A DNA stretch of 64,000 nucleotides from the NCBI GenBank assembly GCA_029582155.1, contig CM055896.1, forward strand, positions 23,188,184 to 23,252,183, given 5' to 3'. Both the position numbers and the translations under genes were made by a program. The notes under the pieces are model-generated. The model made no database searches, had not been told where the DNA came from, and saw only the letters and a program-made list of their open reading frames with translations. Shown here piece by piece: positions 1 through 38,622 of this stretch (its first letter is position 1; each line of letters opens with the position of its first letter). Source of the DNA: Panopea generosa (taxonomy: Eukaryota; Mollusca; Bivalvia; Adapedonta; Hiatellidae).

Positions 1-297
1 TCCTTTCAACATGAAGTCCTGAAATTGTCACTGACAATCTACCTCCTCCCCACTCCCTATGCTGCACAACCTTATAATACAGGTTATCTGGAAACTGATG
101 CTCTTCCATGTCTGAATTCATATAATGTGTTCTTTTTCAAAAAAATCTAAGACTTGCAAGAGTTTTGTAGCGTGCATTTGGTTGAATTACATCATTCACA
201 ATTTGGAAATACATATACATGTACATTGCACTTAAAATTATGAAGTTATTAAAACAGTATCATAACTTTAAAATAGGCATGTATTTTTATCACAAAC

Positions 298-902
298 TAG
301 AAATATCACTGAAGGTGATAAATACCCCAAGATGGCGCCATGACACAGTTATAGCACACTTTTGCTGGCCACTTTGACAGTGAACCAATTAGAGTAACAG
401 ATGCGGATGTTTGATGCTCGATTGCGGGGTCACAAAAAAGGTGAAGGTTTAACACTTTACACATGAAAGACACTATTATAATTTTGAATTTTATTAGGGC
501 TAAGGAATATTGTCTGCTGAGAAATTGAGCATACAAAGGGACACAACTCATTTAAAAGTTAACCGAGCAGAACGTGCTGATGATATGCACAACGATGCTT
601 GGTACCAATCACTTTTGTGAAGTGTCTTTGAATTCCAGCTAATGGTTTCCGAGAAACAGTGACCACAAAAAAAATGTCTGAAAATTTCAAAGGGCCATAA
701 CTCATTGAAAAATTATTCTCGCATAACTTGCCGACAATATGCACAACTAGGCTTGGTACCTGTCACACCTGTAAAGTTTCATTGAATTCTGCCAATTGTT
801 GCTGAGAAATAGCAATCACAAAAATTGTCCATAGACGAACGGACCGACCGGCTAGAGTGACACCTATATAGCCCCCATATACTTTGTATCTGGGGTTATA
901 AT
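298..902. repeat. Interspersed repeat with short inverted ends
   Basis: The left end AAATACCCCAAGAT and the right end ATCTGGGGTTATAAT are roughly inverted. The interior holds two to three diverged units with GGGCCATAACTCATTGAAAA, GCTTGGTACC and CAGCTAATGGTTTCCGAGAA, then GACGAACGGACCGACCG. This layout is typical of molluscan tandem-unit repeats. It lies in the last visible ABCE1 intron. Confidence 0.5.
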
Positions 903-1413
903 GATTTAAAGAAAAATCTAAATGTAGAGAACTAGGACGAGCTTTAAATCTGTGATTTCATTGGTCAACTTATTTTCCAAACGTAAACATAAATGCGCTA
1001 CTCTTCTGTTCTTTTCCAGACAGCAGAAAATGTCATTCAATGAGACGGATTCATAAACACCAGTTCAGAAAAATGAAAATAAAGAACTGTGCTTAGAAAT
1101 GTAGTTGGTTGAAATAGTTTAAGACTAAAAGTCTAGCAGCTTCAAAATGAGCATGACAAGATTCTACTACCCCCAGACTCATTCCTCAAAGACAACATTT
1201 AAGTAGAGTTTATCAAAACAATGACAACAAACACATCATTGAAAAGCCCTGCAGCAACTCCAGTTACAAATATAACATACATGTATATTGTAATTTGTCC
1301 TCACAGTAGAAATTCTTGGTAGTTTATTTATTTCGATTCACAATTAGAATTTATATCTGCAATTTATCATTAAAGAACAAAATTTTCGTCAAAAAGCTAC
1401 GTCATGACAATAC

Positions 1414-27216
<25,803 letters not shown>

Positions 27217-27879
27217 CTGCAAAGATATAACCACTTTAACTTTATTAAAGGTCATTATTTTCAACATAGAAAAAATACCTTAAAATGAATCCAAAAAGAA
27301 CAAACCATCGTTTCGCAAACAACTGGCAAACTTTCTCATCTCAATATTTTAGATTAAGCTGGGCTTTAACCCACAACCTCAGCATCTAGCTATTAAGTGA
27401 TCTTGAAATGGTGCCTAGCTCTCATCACATGGCCAAATAAAAATGGTTCATAAAATATTGATACTATGCCTACGCTTTGGCCAAGCCCTTTGATATTTGG
27501 TTGTGGTTTATATACTTAAAATATTTACAGGCAAGGGTTACACATACAGCACCTCCTCCCAATGTGAAATGCCAGAGCCGATGACTACATTGCAGAAAAA
27601 TTTAGTAAATAGTGCATTTGCACCATATAAACTGCATCACATAAATGTTTACAAGCATTTCATGAATATTAATTTGTATGAACACTGTCACAATTGGCAA
27701 AGTGTATTAGTAGTATGCTCCAATGAATTATATTTACAATTTTATAAGTTTTTAAAGTGATCTTTACCTAATAAAATGCGCATTTTAACACCCATTCATT
27801 AAAAGACTAATTTAACTAGAATATGGCAAGATGGGTTAATTTTTAAATGAAATGAACTAAAAATAGATAAAAGTATATA

Positions 27880-28905
27880 TTCAAAGCTTTCTTCAGTCTT
27901 TACAATGATGTAGAGTCGCATTAAACTTCGTGAACACTTTTCTGACTGGGTCAGCAGCACAACACTGTACTTAATTTTTATCAATGGCTTAATAAAAGAA
28001 CTACGCGACTCTGGTCTAGGGATATTTGTTTATGATTTGAATGTATCAAGTCCCACTGTCGCAGATGATGTGTTTGATTTCATTTTCAAAAAATGCATTG
28101 AATAAAATGATGGATATTTGTTATCTATAGGTACTCATGCCAATGGAGGTTTCAATACAATGCTAATAAATGTGCTGTTGTTGTCTTTAATGAATCTTAT
28201 CATGATTTTAAAGTATGTAATCATGTTTGGAAATTAGGATCTGAGCATGTTAAAGAAACAGATATGTATGTTCATTTGGGTATTGTTTGTGAAAAAAATA
28301 TGAGTAGCCTGCCTAATACATGTATCAATGAAGCTAATTCTAAACTACATGGAGTGTTCTTTAGTTTAATGAATAGTGGTATACGTGAAAATGGGTTAAA
28401 CCCGATTACTTCAATTAAAACATAAATCAGTTGTGCTTCCTAAAGCGTTGTATGGTTGTGAATTTTGGTCCGATCTTTCTAATGCACAAATAATAAGTCT
28501 GGAACGTTTTCATAGATTTTGTATAAAGTATATACTGTGGGGCATTCCCTCAAACACAAGGACGGATGTAGTGTTAAGTCTTATTTGGTCCAATACAATT
28601 TATGGCAATCGGAGCAACTATCATTGAGCTTAAGCGATGATGAGAATCTCCATCGTTTTAGTTTTTATCACTCATCACTTGGCATTATCTCTCCGATTTG
28701 GTCCCTTAGCAAGGAATATCCTCTTTTACTCGAAAAATGTAGCACTATAAAAATATTTAGTATTACATACTCTTATGCTTACCAGCAAACGTGTCATAAA
28801 TGCGGACTTGGTACAAATGAACTATCTCTCCATTTAGTATTTGACTGTGCAGTTAATGAGACTAACAGACAAATTCTTTGGAATAATATTCATTCAGTAT
28901 TTTGA
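27880..28905 (+). pseudogene. Non-LTR retrotransposon reverse transcriptase, C-terminal relic
   Basis: Successive frames give NGLIKELRDSGLG, VSSPTVADDVFDF (the catalytic ADD region), LPKALYGCEFWSDLSNAQII, RFHRFCIKYILWGIPSNTRT, and a final CHKCG...HLVFDC zinc-knuckle. Stops and shifts fall at least near 28,105, 28,423 and 28,626. No matching 5' part is present, so it is a 5'-truncated dead copy. Its clade differs from the copy at 39.5 kb. Confidence 0.75.
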
Positions 28906-28999
28906 TTTGAGTGTTTTCTATTATTCATAATCATATCTACCGATATGCAATCCCAAATTTTACTCATGTTTGCTATGGGTAAAACAAAATACTTCAGCT

Positions 29000-31900
29000 G
29001 AAAACTGAGCAACTTATATCTGAAAATAGTCATAAATTCATTTCACAATATGCTTATGAATTAATCTTCTAACGAGCGAGATATCATCAGTGAATGCATA
29101 TTAAGTGTAATATATTCATACTGATGTAACTTTCATTTAATACTAAAAGACATGGTTAAAACTCTTTTTAGTTTGTTCTGTTTACTCTGTGAAAAGATTG
29201 TACAAGTAATAGCCATTGTAATATACCTGTGTTTAGCAAATTTATATCCAGATTCCGTCTGTGCACCTTATATTTCGCGTTTCGATAAGGTTTTCAATAA
29301 TGTCAGAATCCTGAGAGTTTTTCACTTTTAGTATTTTTTTCTTTGTATTATTTTACTCTATTTTGTATACGGCTCAGCCAAGATAAAGTGGACATTGATG
29401 TTGCACAGAGGGTGAAAATTAAACATATTCAAATGGTTAAATCAGGTTTATATATGTGTTGGGGCAACCAAAATGCATATTTTCCTGAAATGACTTCCAT
29501 GTTCCAGATGTCATTAAAAAGTTAGTCAGACAAATACACCCACCTATGAGGGTCTACAGACTATACATGCCTAAGCATAACGCCTATACTTTAAAGTGCT
29601 TTTATAAGCATGTTTTTGTCATAGAAACTTTGAACATTATCACGTTAATACAGTTTTATGAAAAAAGAAGTAAATGTTTAAGGATCAGTATGATTTTTCA
29701 CATTATACATTACATGTACCTGAAATTAATTTTAAGGACATATTTTCCATTTAGCATTCTGGTGGAATGAGAAGCTTTTATAAATAATTTCTCCCTTGTA
29801 GTAAATTATAAAGGTGCTATAAATCAAACCCAAAAGTATTGTTTTGAATTTTTGAAAGCTGTAATAACAACATGAACAGGAAATTTTTTACTAATTCAGG
29901 CCTACGGACTATACAGATATATATATGTTTTAAAAAACTAATCTCAAGTGTCCATTTAAAGATAAATATGCTAATACATATTTTTTAAGGTCAATTTAGA
30001 TTACTTTATCAAAATACAACAAGAAAAGTTTACATTTTGTATCATTTGTTTCAATATTTTATTAAATATTGAAGAAAAAGTAGAAATGTGCTATATTTTG
30101 ACAAATTCTTTAACAAAATGCTGTTAACAATTTCCATATTATTGTAAGTATCTGGAAATTTCATTGCAGAAAATAAATAAAACAATATGATTTTACACTA
30201 ATGTTGAGACATGTTATTTATATATTTAGTAGACCAGGCCTATGGACTATACATATACCTAGTAAACATAGCTTTCAACAGCAATATGTTCCCATGTATA
30301 AGCCAGTTATTGTAATATTTTCTGTGTGTCTTTCCTGTTGTAGAGGTTTTTTGATATTCTTTCAGTAATTTTGTGTCACAGGTGGAACATTCTATTCTAA
30401 GGCAATTTGTTTGTCATGAACACTTACTGGACAGAGTGTCAGGTCTGACAGCGTCTTCTTGTCAGTATTTATTACTGTGTAAATTTTGCCAAAATATTTT
30501 CTTATTTAGGATGTCAATGATTTGTTTTTAAGGCTATGTTGCAACAAATTTGACAATGACATGATTTCTTGATTGTTTCAGACACTAGTCTTACTTGTTT
30601 AAGCTTCAAGATTTAAAACAATGGAAACCCTATCCATTCATCTCTATTCTGAGTTTTACAAATTTATGTGAAATCTATCTGTCCATGACATTATATACCA
30701 TGTTTCTGTACATATATATTTCTTTGCTTCACCTATTACAGATGTATTTTCACTTCCAATATTTGTTTATGTTTTTGGAGATTCTATCATTTTTTCCCCC
30801 AACAATTATTGCTCTTTCTTTAGGTGTTTCTGACAATAACGCTTTAAGTTTTGCTCCCTTCCCTCCAAAGTATATACTCCATTTAATATGGGGTAATTTT
30901 GATGATCCAGGAGTCTTAAATTGTTCTCATGCATTGTTCTTGTGTTCATTTTCTGGAGAAGTGCATTCAGTTTCCTGTGTTTGGTATCTCGGTTTTACTC
31001 TATTATAAGTTTTTAGCTTCAACCATGGTGTTAAAAGAACAACAATACTTTTTTGCTTTTCAATGCAATGTAAGATGGTGAAAGAGTTTTCATTGTTTTT
31101 AGATTACTCTTTCTTTTTCTGACAGGTTTTCACATTGACAAATATATTGTATGTGCTTGCTTTTAATTTATTCTGCTATTTTTTTAATATTTTGGACTGT
31201 TTTCTTTGTTCTTGGTGCTGCAAGCATTTTAATTCTAGACCATTTGCACACATATTTTTTTTATCTTTCAGAATCATTTTTGACATTTTGCTTATATCTC
31301 CTCATTTTCTAGCGTAACCTACCTAGTCCCCCCTCTGGTCATTTATTCTGGTCTTTTTGCAAAATAGATTAGTGCTTCATAATACTTATTTGAAATGATT
31401 GGCATATTTACTGAAATTAGAGCTAGAACTTCTTTAGAAATAACTGTTATGTTCTTTGTATCGTCCGTAGCCCCTTTTACTTCATTTATGATACTTATCA
31501 TTGGTTACAGCAGATATTTATTTATAACTATTCTTTTTCTATCAGCAGCATGTATACATTTTGTCTTATACATAAAAGTGAAATTAACACTTTTTAAACA
31601 TCTAGACCATAGGCAAGATACGGTGTTAATTGCAATATTTACACTAAACATGATAGTTTTGTCAAAAAGTTTCATTATTTTACCGACAACTAGTCTTATC
31701 ACTTGTATAGGTCCATAATCTACTCAAATCTTATGTTTCTTAGCCAAAACTTATTGCTTTCTTTATAAATAAGTCTGAAATAATTATATTTTTGGGGAGG
31801 GCTATGGACAATACAGAGCTACGGACAGCATTGTTTTGTCCATAACACTGTCATGCTGTATGGTAACAGAAAGTAACTTTCTATGACATTAACAAGCCAT

Positions 31901-32860
31901 GACCTGACAATAAAAAAAGATGTCTCATTACAACAAAGTGTTAACTGATGGAATATGGCATGATGAAATATGGGGCTACGGACTACACAAAAAAAGGCCT
32001 TTTCTTATGGGTGACTGAAAAAATTTGGAATCTTTAAAGTATTAATGCTTGTATTTTGTACATGCCAACATGTCTCATTAACAAGAAATTGATAGTTTTT
32101 AAACATATTTAGCAGCTAAACTTTTTGGTTTCCTACTTAGAATAGTAATGGGTAAAAAACCTTAAAAGCATAATGAAGGTGTACATTTACATTTTTTAAT
32201 GTAAATTCAACAATTCTTTGAGAATTGTTGGTCCGTAAAAAATTCCACGCACATAAATGTGTTCTCTATTTAGTGAAAGTCATTTAAACTTTAAAAAATT
32301 GAAGACTGGATTTAGTTAGTATCTTAAAAAATACAATTTTTATGTGCAATAGCATAACGCATCAAAAATGGCAATTTTCAGGCCTTTAAGGTCTCACAAT
32401 TCATTAACCCTTCAATATGAATAACTGTAACTATATATCATTGGAAAGCTTGCCTCGAAATCTATTTGGAAATGTATGTTTTTTTGAGATTTGGTATATC
32501 AGAAGCTTACAGCATGCATATAACATAGGCAAAAATGAAATGCTCACTTTTATCTTGGCTGAGCCGATAGTGATTAAACATAGCTTTAAGTGGACTCTAT
32601 AACTGTGGATGCATGTATTCATGTGTCTGAAAGAGTGAGAATATGCGCATGTTTGCTTTCTAGTCTGAATGCATGTCTGCTTGTACCTCATCACGCTTTT
32701 GTTCATGTATGTCTGTAATTGCGTGTATCTGCGAGTGTTAGTACAGTGGTGCTTTGCAATTCAAATGTTAAGTGTCCTGTATGCTTTACTCTATTTAATA
32801 TTGATATACTTTTTTGTATGTTTTTTGCTACTCGTATTGATTTTTAATATGTTCTTTATG
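29000..32860. other. AT-rich region without recognised gene; recurrent short motif
   Basis: Open frames here (for example 30595-31008 and 31395-31718) encode hydrophobic residues dictated by T-rich sequence, and I recognise no family. A 14-20 bp word close to GGCCTACGGACTATACA recurs at 29551, 29899, 30238, 31800 and 31972, and inverted at 31452-31474. Confidence 0.4.
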
Positions 32861-32867
32861 TAATAAT

Positions 32868-33844
32868 CAAGCCTTCTAAAATTGCCAGTTTTTGGACCGA
32901 TTTCTGAAGTTCAAAACCGGTTTTCGTTTCAAAGTTAAATAAAAAATCGGTTCAGATATTTCCAAAGTTCAATAAAAAAATCGGTCCAGATATTTTCTAT
33001 CGGTCATATAAAATCTCATAAATTGCTCTAACCATGCCATACTGACCTGTGAAATACGCCTTGCAGCAATATCATTTGACCCAATAATCCGTTTCTTTTG
33101 TCACCTGCTGTGCGAAATGATGTCAATTTCGACTAAACCATTGACAGTATGAGGGGAATTTATCGGAAGAGTCTATTGCTATGTAGTACGTCTTCGATGT
33201 GTGATCAGCGACCCATAGCGTTCTGTCAGTTCATCAAAAGACTGTGTTTGCGTCCGTAATTTCTTTGATATACCGCTAGCCAAAGCTGGGACGGTCGGAC
33301 CGAATATTGTTTGCGTCATTAAAATATTTGATAAAACGTGCAGTGTTACTTGTTTGTTTCATTTTTAAAAAAATAATTTTAATTATAAAATTAATGACAT
33401 TAATTAATGAAAGTGATAAAACCCGGACCGATTTTGTTTTGATGTGGGACAGGTTCTGAATGATTTATTTTGGTGGTTGAACCGTTACATTGGTTTCCTT
33501 GGTGATTATTTCATGCAGCTTCCGGAACTTGCAACACTTCCGGTTCGATGGAACATTTTTAATATAATGAAAATTATTCAGTAAAGCGGAAATATAATGT
33601 CAGTCATTAAAATGTACACATTGTGATAAAGTATGTTATAAATAATACACAAATGAACTTGAAATCGTTCCCTATTAATAAATAAACAGAGAAAATACAT
33701 GATGCAGCTGACATGGTGGGTTGGGTATGCATACATGTAAAGGCATAATGTAAGGTAACTTTAGTGATTTTTTTAAAATAAGTGCGTTTCTTACGGTAGT
33801 AAAAAACCTGGACCGATTTGCATTTTGGAATTTTAGAAGGCCTG
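32868..33844. mobile_element. hAT-like non-autonomous element, ATAAT duplication
   Basis: The ends CAAGCCTTCTAAAATT and, inverted, CAGGCCTTCTAAAATT differ by one base. ATAAT lies on both sides (32863-32867, 33845-33849). GGACCGATTT recurs near both ends. There is no transposase. Confidence 0.8.
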
Positions 33845-34440
33845 ATAATAACATATATGTCGCTCTCCGCTAATGGAGGAAATAAAGAATATATATACGA
33901 AAACATCTGGTAGATCTTAAAATTGATTAAAAATGAAATAATTGAATGTTTTTGACAAACAAAATACATTAAGTAAGGTATACCAATGTCTTGTATTTTG
34001 GTAAAATATTATTTGTTCCAGAAAGCTCAAAATTGCAAATATTTTGTTTTGCTGACCATGTGCATTTTCAGTCAGTCACAGTCATTGCTTTTTTTAATTT
34101 CGGATTTTATTAGGTGAAGATCCCTTCAAAACCTTATAAAATGGTAAATATAAATTAATGGAACATACTTATATACACACTGCAAATTGCGATAGTATTG
34201 ATACAAAGTAATATTCATGAAAGGCTTGTAAACATTTATGTGATGCAGTTTAATAATAAATGTTAATATGGTGTCAAATTTATGCTATCAAAATATGGTT
34301 CATATGCCCATATTGGGCATTTGGGCCATCTCGATCCCGACCTGATAATTTGCATGACCGACGTGCTGATAAGGAAAATGATCATCACAATCATCTTGCG
34401 AATAATGAAAGTAATCGGTTATAAATTATAACTTAGACAA

Positions 34441-34562
34441 ATCACACTCAGCCTTCCTGAGAATAACCAGTGCTATGCAGATAAAGTGGCTTACTCAAGA
34501 CCACCACATTGTTGTGAGGGAGGATTGACCGTGCGTCCAATGCTCTGATACACTCAAGTAAA
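34441..34562 (-). mobile_element. Diverged fragment of SINE family A
   Basis: On the minus strand, CAATCCTCCCTCACAACA, GTGGTCTTGAGTAAGCCACT and TATTCTCAGGAAGGCTGAG follow the order of the family A body. Confidence 0.5.
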
Positions 34563-34773
34563 TGAGTACAACCGGATTGATAATGCGAGATTTGAAATAT
34601 CAAAATGAACTTTGCACCCCCTAACTCCCCCCAAGTTTGTAAGAAAACAACATAATTTCAAACAATCAATTGTAGAAATTTCGAGCTTAAAATGATCACT
34701 AATTACCAGTCAACAAAAATCAGAATATTTGTAGAGAGACATTTCAACAAAAGTTTAATTTCAAACAGTTAAT

Positions 34774-37111
34774 TAGTCCGAGCCTTCTCTGACTCTTACA
34801 CAGCCTTTTTTACAATTTATGATATTTCATTTTACTGTGTAGAGTCAGAGGAACTCGTATAGTAAAAACACGGGGATTTCCTCACCCATGTGGGAGAGGA
34901 ACTTTAAATCAATATATCTATGTGAATATTCATTGGATTAACATTTCAAGCATATCAATATATTGACAATATATTTATTTACCTATCTGAACCAAAATAT
35001 TTGTTTTGTAAACCTTTATTACGTTGTAACGGTCAATCCTTCTCAGAGTAAGTTAAAAAAAACAAATCCTTCATGTAAAAGTGTATTTAGGTCACACGCG
35101 ACAACTGTCACGTGATCGAAATCCGGTGCAATACAGGGCCTCCTCTGGCTATTTTTTTCTTTTCGCCACTACTTTCGCCATATTTGAAAAGTTGGAGCCA
35201 AATTAAAAAAAATGGAGCCAAATTAAGAGCCATTTTTGTAGCCAACTAAACTGCGTACCTTGGCCAACATTCTTTAAATGGTTATCAAACCACTCATAAG
35301 TTACAGTAACTTACTGCATGTTTTCTTTTACTTGTTTTAGCATTTGAATTAAACACGTTTTTTATGAATATAATTTTTAATGTATATTGCAATACTATTA
35401 AAATTATTATTATCTTGTGAGTTATTATTGCCTGAAGTCGATAATTAGGGGAAGCAATGATTGGTAGTAAGTTGTTGATTTATATTGCAAATGATGCATT
35501 AGTTTAAATGGGGTGCAGTCAAAAACCAAAACGGCCCCAGTCATGTTTCTGTACTTGTTTGATTTTGTCAATGTTTGTGCATTTGTGCACATAAATAACA
35601 GCTGTTTGAGCCTTATTTTGTTTTGCTATTATTTTTTCTATAGCATGCTATTCTCACAAAACCCTATACAGTGTATTTCATAATTATTTAAAATTTATAT
35701 ACATCTATTTATTTTAAAATTATTAATACATAAATTATGGATTTCCAGCTAGCGTATTGACTGAAATTGCCGTTGGTTAAAACATTCCACAACATTTTCT
35801 AAATAACTTTATTACCCCACTCACTTTGTCACTACACTCGCTATAAATATGGTCAATATTAGCATTATAACAACAGAGCATATAGATCAAACAGATCTAC
35901 TTATTGTAAAACCTTGGTATTGATATCAAACAACCAACAGACATCGTTGATATTATAAACAAAATTATTTTACAGACAAAATCTACAGTCATTTATTGTT
36001 TTTTATCCCGGAAGCCGCCATTTTGAAACTAACTATTTGTTGACAAAAAATTGGGGTTACCCAAGAAAGTATAGTTGACAGTGTATTGGCATAAACCATT
36101 TTTTTAAACCTGTTTAGCATATTTTAAGACATATTAAATTTCTATATGATTTAAAAATGTAAATATATATAATAATTAAAAATACGAATATGCCGGTTGT
36201 CACTACGCGACCACATGACTATTTTTAGCATATATATATGCTATTTTTAGCTTAGGATAATCTTACACGTGTTGAAATCTATGATGTGTGACAGTGCAAT
36301 GGCCTGAGGGAGATATCACAGCTGGATGCTGATTTATCTGTTAATTGTCATGGTTGTTTATTGGGATGAGGGGACAGTTAAATGGATTAGCCAAGATAAT
36401 TTCTACAGTTACCTTTTTTTTAGAAAATTTGAATACGAGAATCGGCCGTTGATTTCCTTATCGCAACCACTTTAGCAAAAGAGGAAAATCTTTCGCAAAT
36501 TAAAAATTTCCTTCGCATTTGGCGACATTGGCGAATCCCAGCGGAGGCCCTGCAATATAAATTTGCGCCCTCTGAAATCGAGTTCGGGTGATTCCGCTCA
36601 CAATTTTTTCGACCGCGTCTTTTTCCACACGTGTCTTTTTCAGACCTTAGCAAAAAAAAAAGAAGCTATATATGGTTTAACAATTGTTTGTTTTTTACTT
36701 TTAATGTTGTATTCTAGTCAATATATTTAACAAGCGGAATTTTAATGCCCTCACCGCCTGTATGATGTCACTTTTTCTCGCGAGAGTATCACGGTAACAT
36801 GCAAAACATCAAAATGGCAGATTTCGTAAGGATTTCTGTACTACATAACATAAATGTCTTTTAACAAGACTACAGTAGATAAAGATGCAGTTTTAACATT
36901 GCAGATTAGTAAATTAAATATTAATTCATCGATATGTCAGGCTAAATTACCTAAAACATGAGACCAAACGTCAAATACACCGTTGAAAGTGCTTGACTGT
37001 GTGGTTTTCAGTAATCCCTGTGTTTTTACTATAGGAGTTCCTCTGACCCTAAGCCGCAAAAAAAAAAAAAAAAAAAAAAAAAGGCTATTAGGGTCAGAGA
37101 AGTCTCGGATT
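34774..37111. mobile_element. Mutator-like non-autonomous element, 10-bp duplication, hairpin ends
   Basis: AACAGTTAAT flanks both sides exactly (34764-34773, 37112-37121). The ends TAGTCCGAGCCTTCTCTGAC and, inverted, AATCCGAGACTTCTCTGACC continue as about 100-bp inverted repeats through TATAGTAAAAACAC. Each end also folds on itself (CTCTGACTCT...AGAGTCAGAG on the left; CTCTGACCCTAA...TTAGGGTCAGAG on the right, with an A-run loop). Long ends with a 9-11 bp duplication are Mutator-like traits. A hAT-like element is inserted inside. Confidence 0.75.
35134..36552. mobile_element. hAT-like non-autonomous element, CAATA duplication
   Basis: CAGGGCCTCC and GGAGGCCCTG are perfect inverted ends, and CAATA flanks both (35129-35133, 36553-36557). 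There is no transposase in its 1419 bp. It lies inside the Mutator-like element. Confidence 0.85.
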
Positions 37112-37828
37112 AACAGTTAATCTGATCTGATGGGAATGTCAAAACAGTGTTATTTGCCAGTGAAAAAAGTTACTGAGTCAAACACTGTAGTTGGGAATCA
37201 CGATAATGCTTGTCTTACAGATTTTAAACATTTCAAACAGATGTTCTTTTACAAATGCAACTGAAGTTGTAGATGCTGAGAAACTGGTACACGATCACAT
37301 GTACCCCACCCATATGGTAGGATAATGCTGACGATTGTATATGATTGATCTATAAATCTTTCCTATCTAAGATATAGGTATGGTAATAAACACGGATGTA
37401 AGTTAAAACCGATAAATATGTGTTGTTACTTAACCTATTTCAATACGAAATACGATTTTCTTTGATGCCGGTTGCGTAGCGCGATAATGGCGGCCCACTG
37501 TCTTCCACATGCAATGTGCAATACCGGTGTTATGATAAATTAAAACGCGGGAGAATTATCCTACCAGAGGTCTAATAATAATTATAAAGTTTATTACAGT
37601 GACGCTGTATTGTTTTCTGTTATATCGTTCACAATAATGGCAGAAAGAATGATGCCAATAACACTTTTTTTTTATTCAATTTGTTCGTCTTACAATATTA
37701 AGAATCAAGAGCGCAGGGAAGTAGGACCAGTCTACTGCGGCTACACACAATTGATTGTGGCTACATACATGTATCACCGTGTATATAGTCGTACATATAT
37801 ATATATATATGGAGATACTTATTTGTGA

Positions 37829-38349
37829 AAATGTACAGACCAGACTACGGCGAGTGCGCCTAGCTACAATGCAAACCATAGATACAATATCAAGGCCTCT
37901 GCCAAACCAATAAATTTGGTGTCGACCATGACTTATATACTATGGAATTACATGCAACACATCTGGACAGGGTGGACAAATTTACATACATGAAGTGATA
38001 GCTTTTCATGAGTAGGATCCAGTTAAGGATTCATTACTACTCACATGCTATATAAAGGACAGATTTATAAACCCGTTGGATCATATAGATACAGTGAATT
38101 CATATATATTTTGTTTCATAAAGGGAGATAATTAAATTCACAACAACGGAATTTTTGGGATCTTTTCAGATGCTCATTCACAATGCATGATATATATATG
38201 GAGATAATTATTTGTGAATAATCAAGACATAAATGTACAGACCAGACTACGGCGATACGCCTAGCTACAATGCAAACCATAGATACAATATCAAGGCCTC
38301 TGCCAAACCAATAAATTTGGTGTCGACCATGACTTATATACTATGGAAT

Positions 38350-38365
<16 letters not shown>
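37829..38365 (+). repeat. Direct duplication of a ~130-bp block, about 400 bp apart
   Basis: ATGTACAGACCAGACTACGG...ATACTATGGAATTACATG (37829-37952) recurs at 38232-38353. Between them lies GAGTAGGATCCAGTTAAG...GATACAGTGAATTC, which also occurs at 55,290-55,380. An inverted relative of the block is at 56,920-57,005. Confidence 0.75.

Positions 38366-38401
<36 letters not shown>
38350..38401 (+). repeat. (AT)n microsatellite
   Basis: About 25 AT repeats sit at the junction between the duplicated block and the CACCGGATATTG end sequence. Confidence 0.9.
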
Positions 38402-38404
<3 letters not shown>

Positions 38405-38622
38405 GTACACCGGATATTGCTAGTTCTATCCCAGAACCTGATGTCTCCCGAACTGGGTATGTACTATAGACTAGCATCTCTGAAGCGCTGACGAAACTCT
38501 ACATTCAAGCAATGCCGTATTATTTTTATTTTTAGTGTACCATCTGCTACTTCCACGGACAAGCAGGTACTGTAAATATGTTTTTAAGTATCTTACCTTT
38601 CAACCATGTTATCTGACACATA

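Noticed and set aside
30595..31008. 137-codon hydrophobic frame that might be a membrane protein
   Set aside because: Its composition follows from T-rich DNA, there is no recognisable family or splice context, and neighbouring frames look the same.
36420..36653. 77-codon minus-strand frame
   Set aside because: It spans the right end of a hAT-like element and its target duplication, so it is a chance frame.
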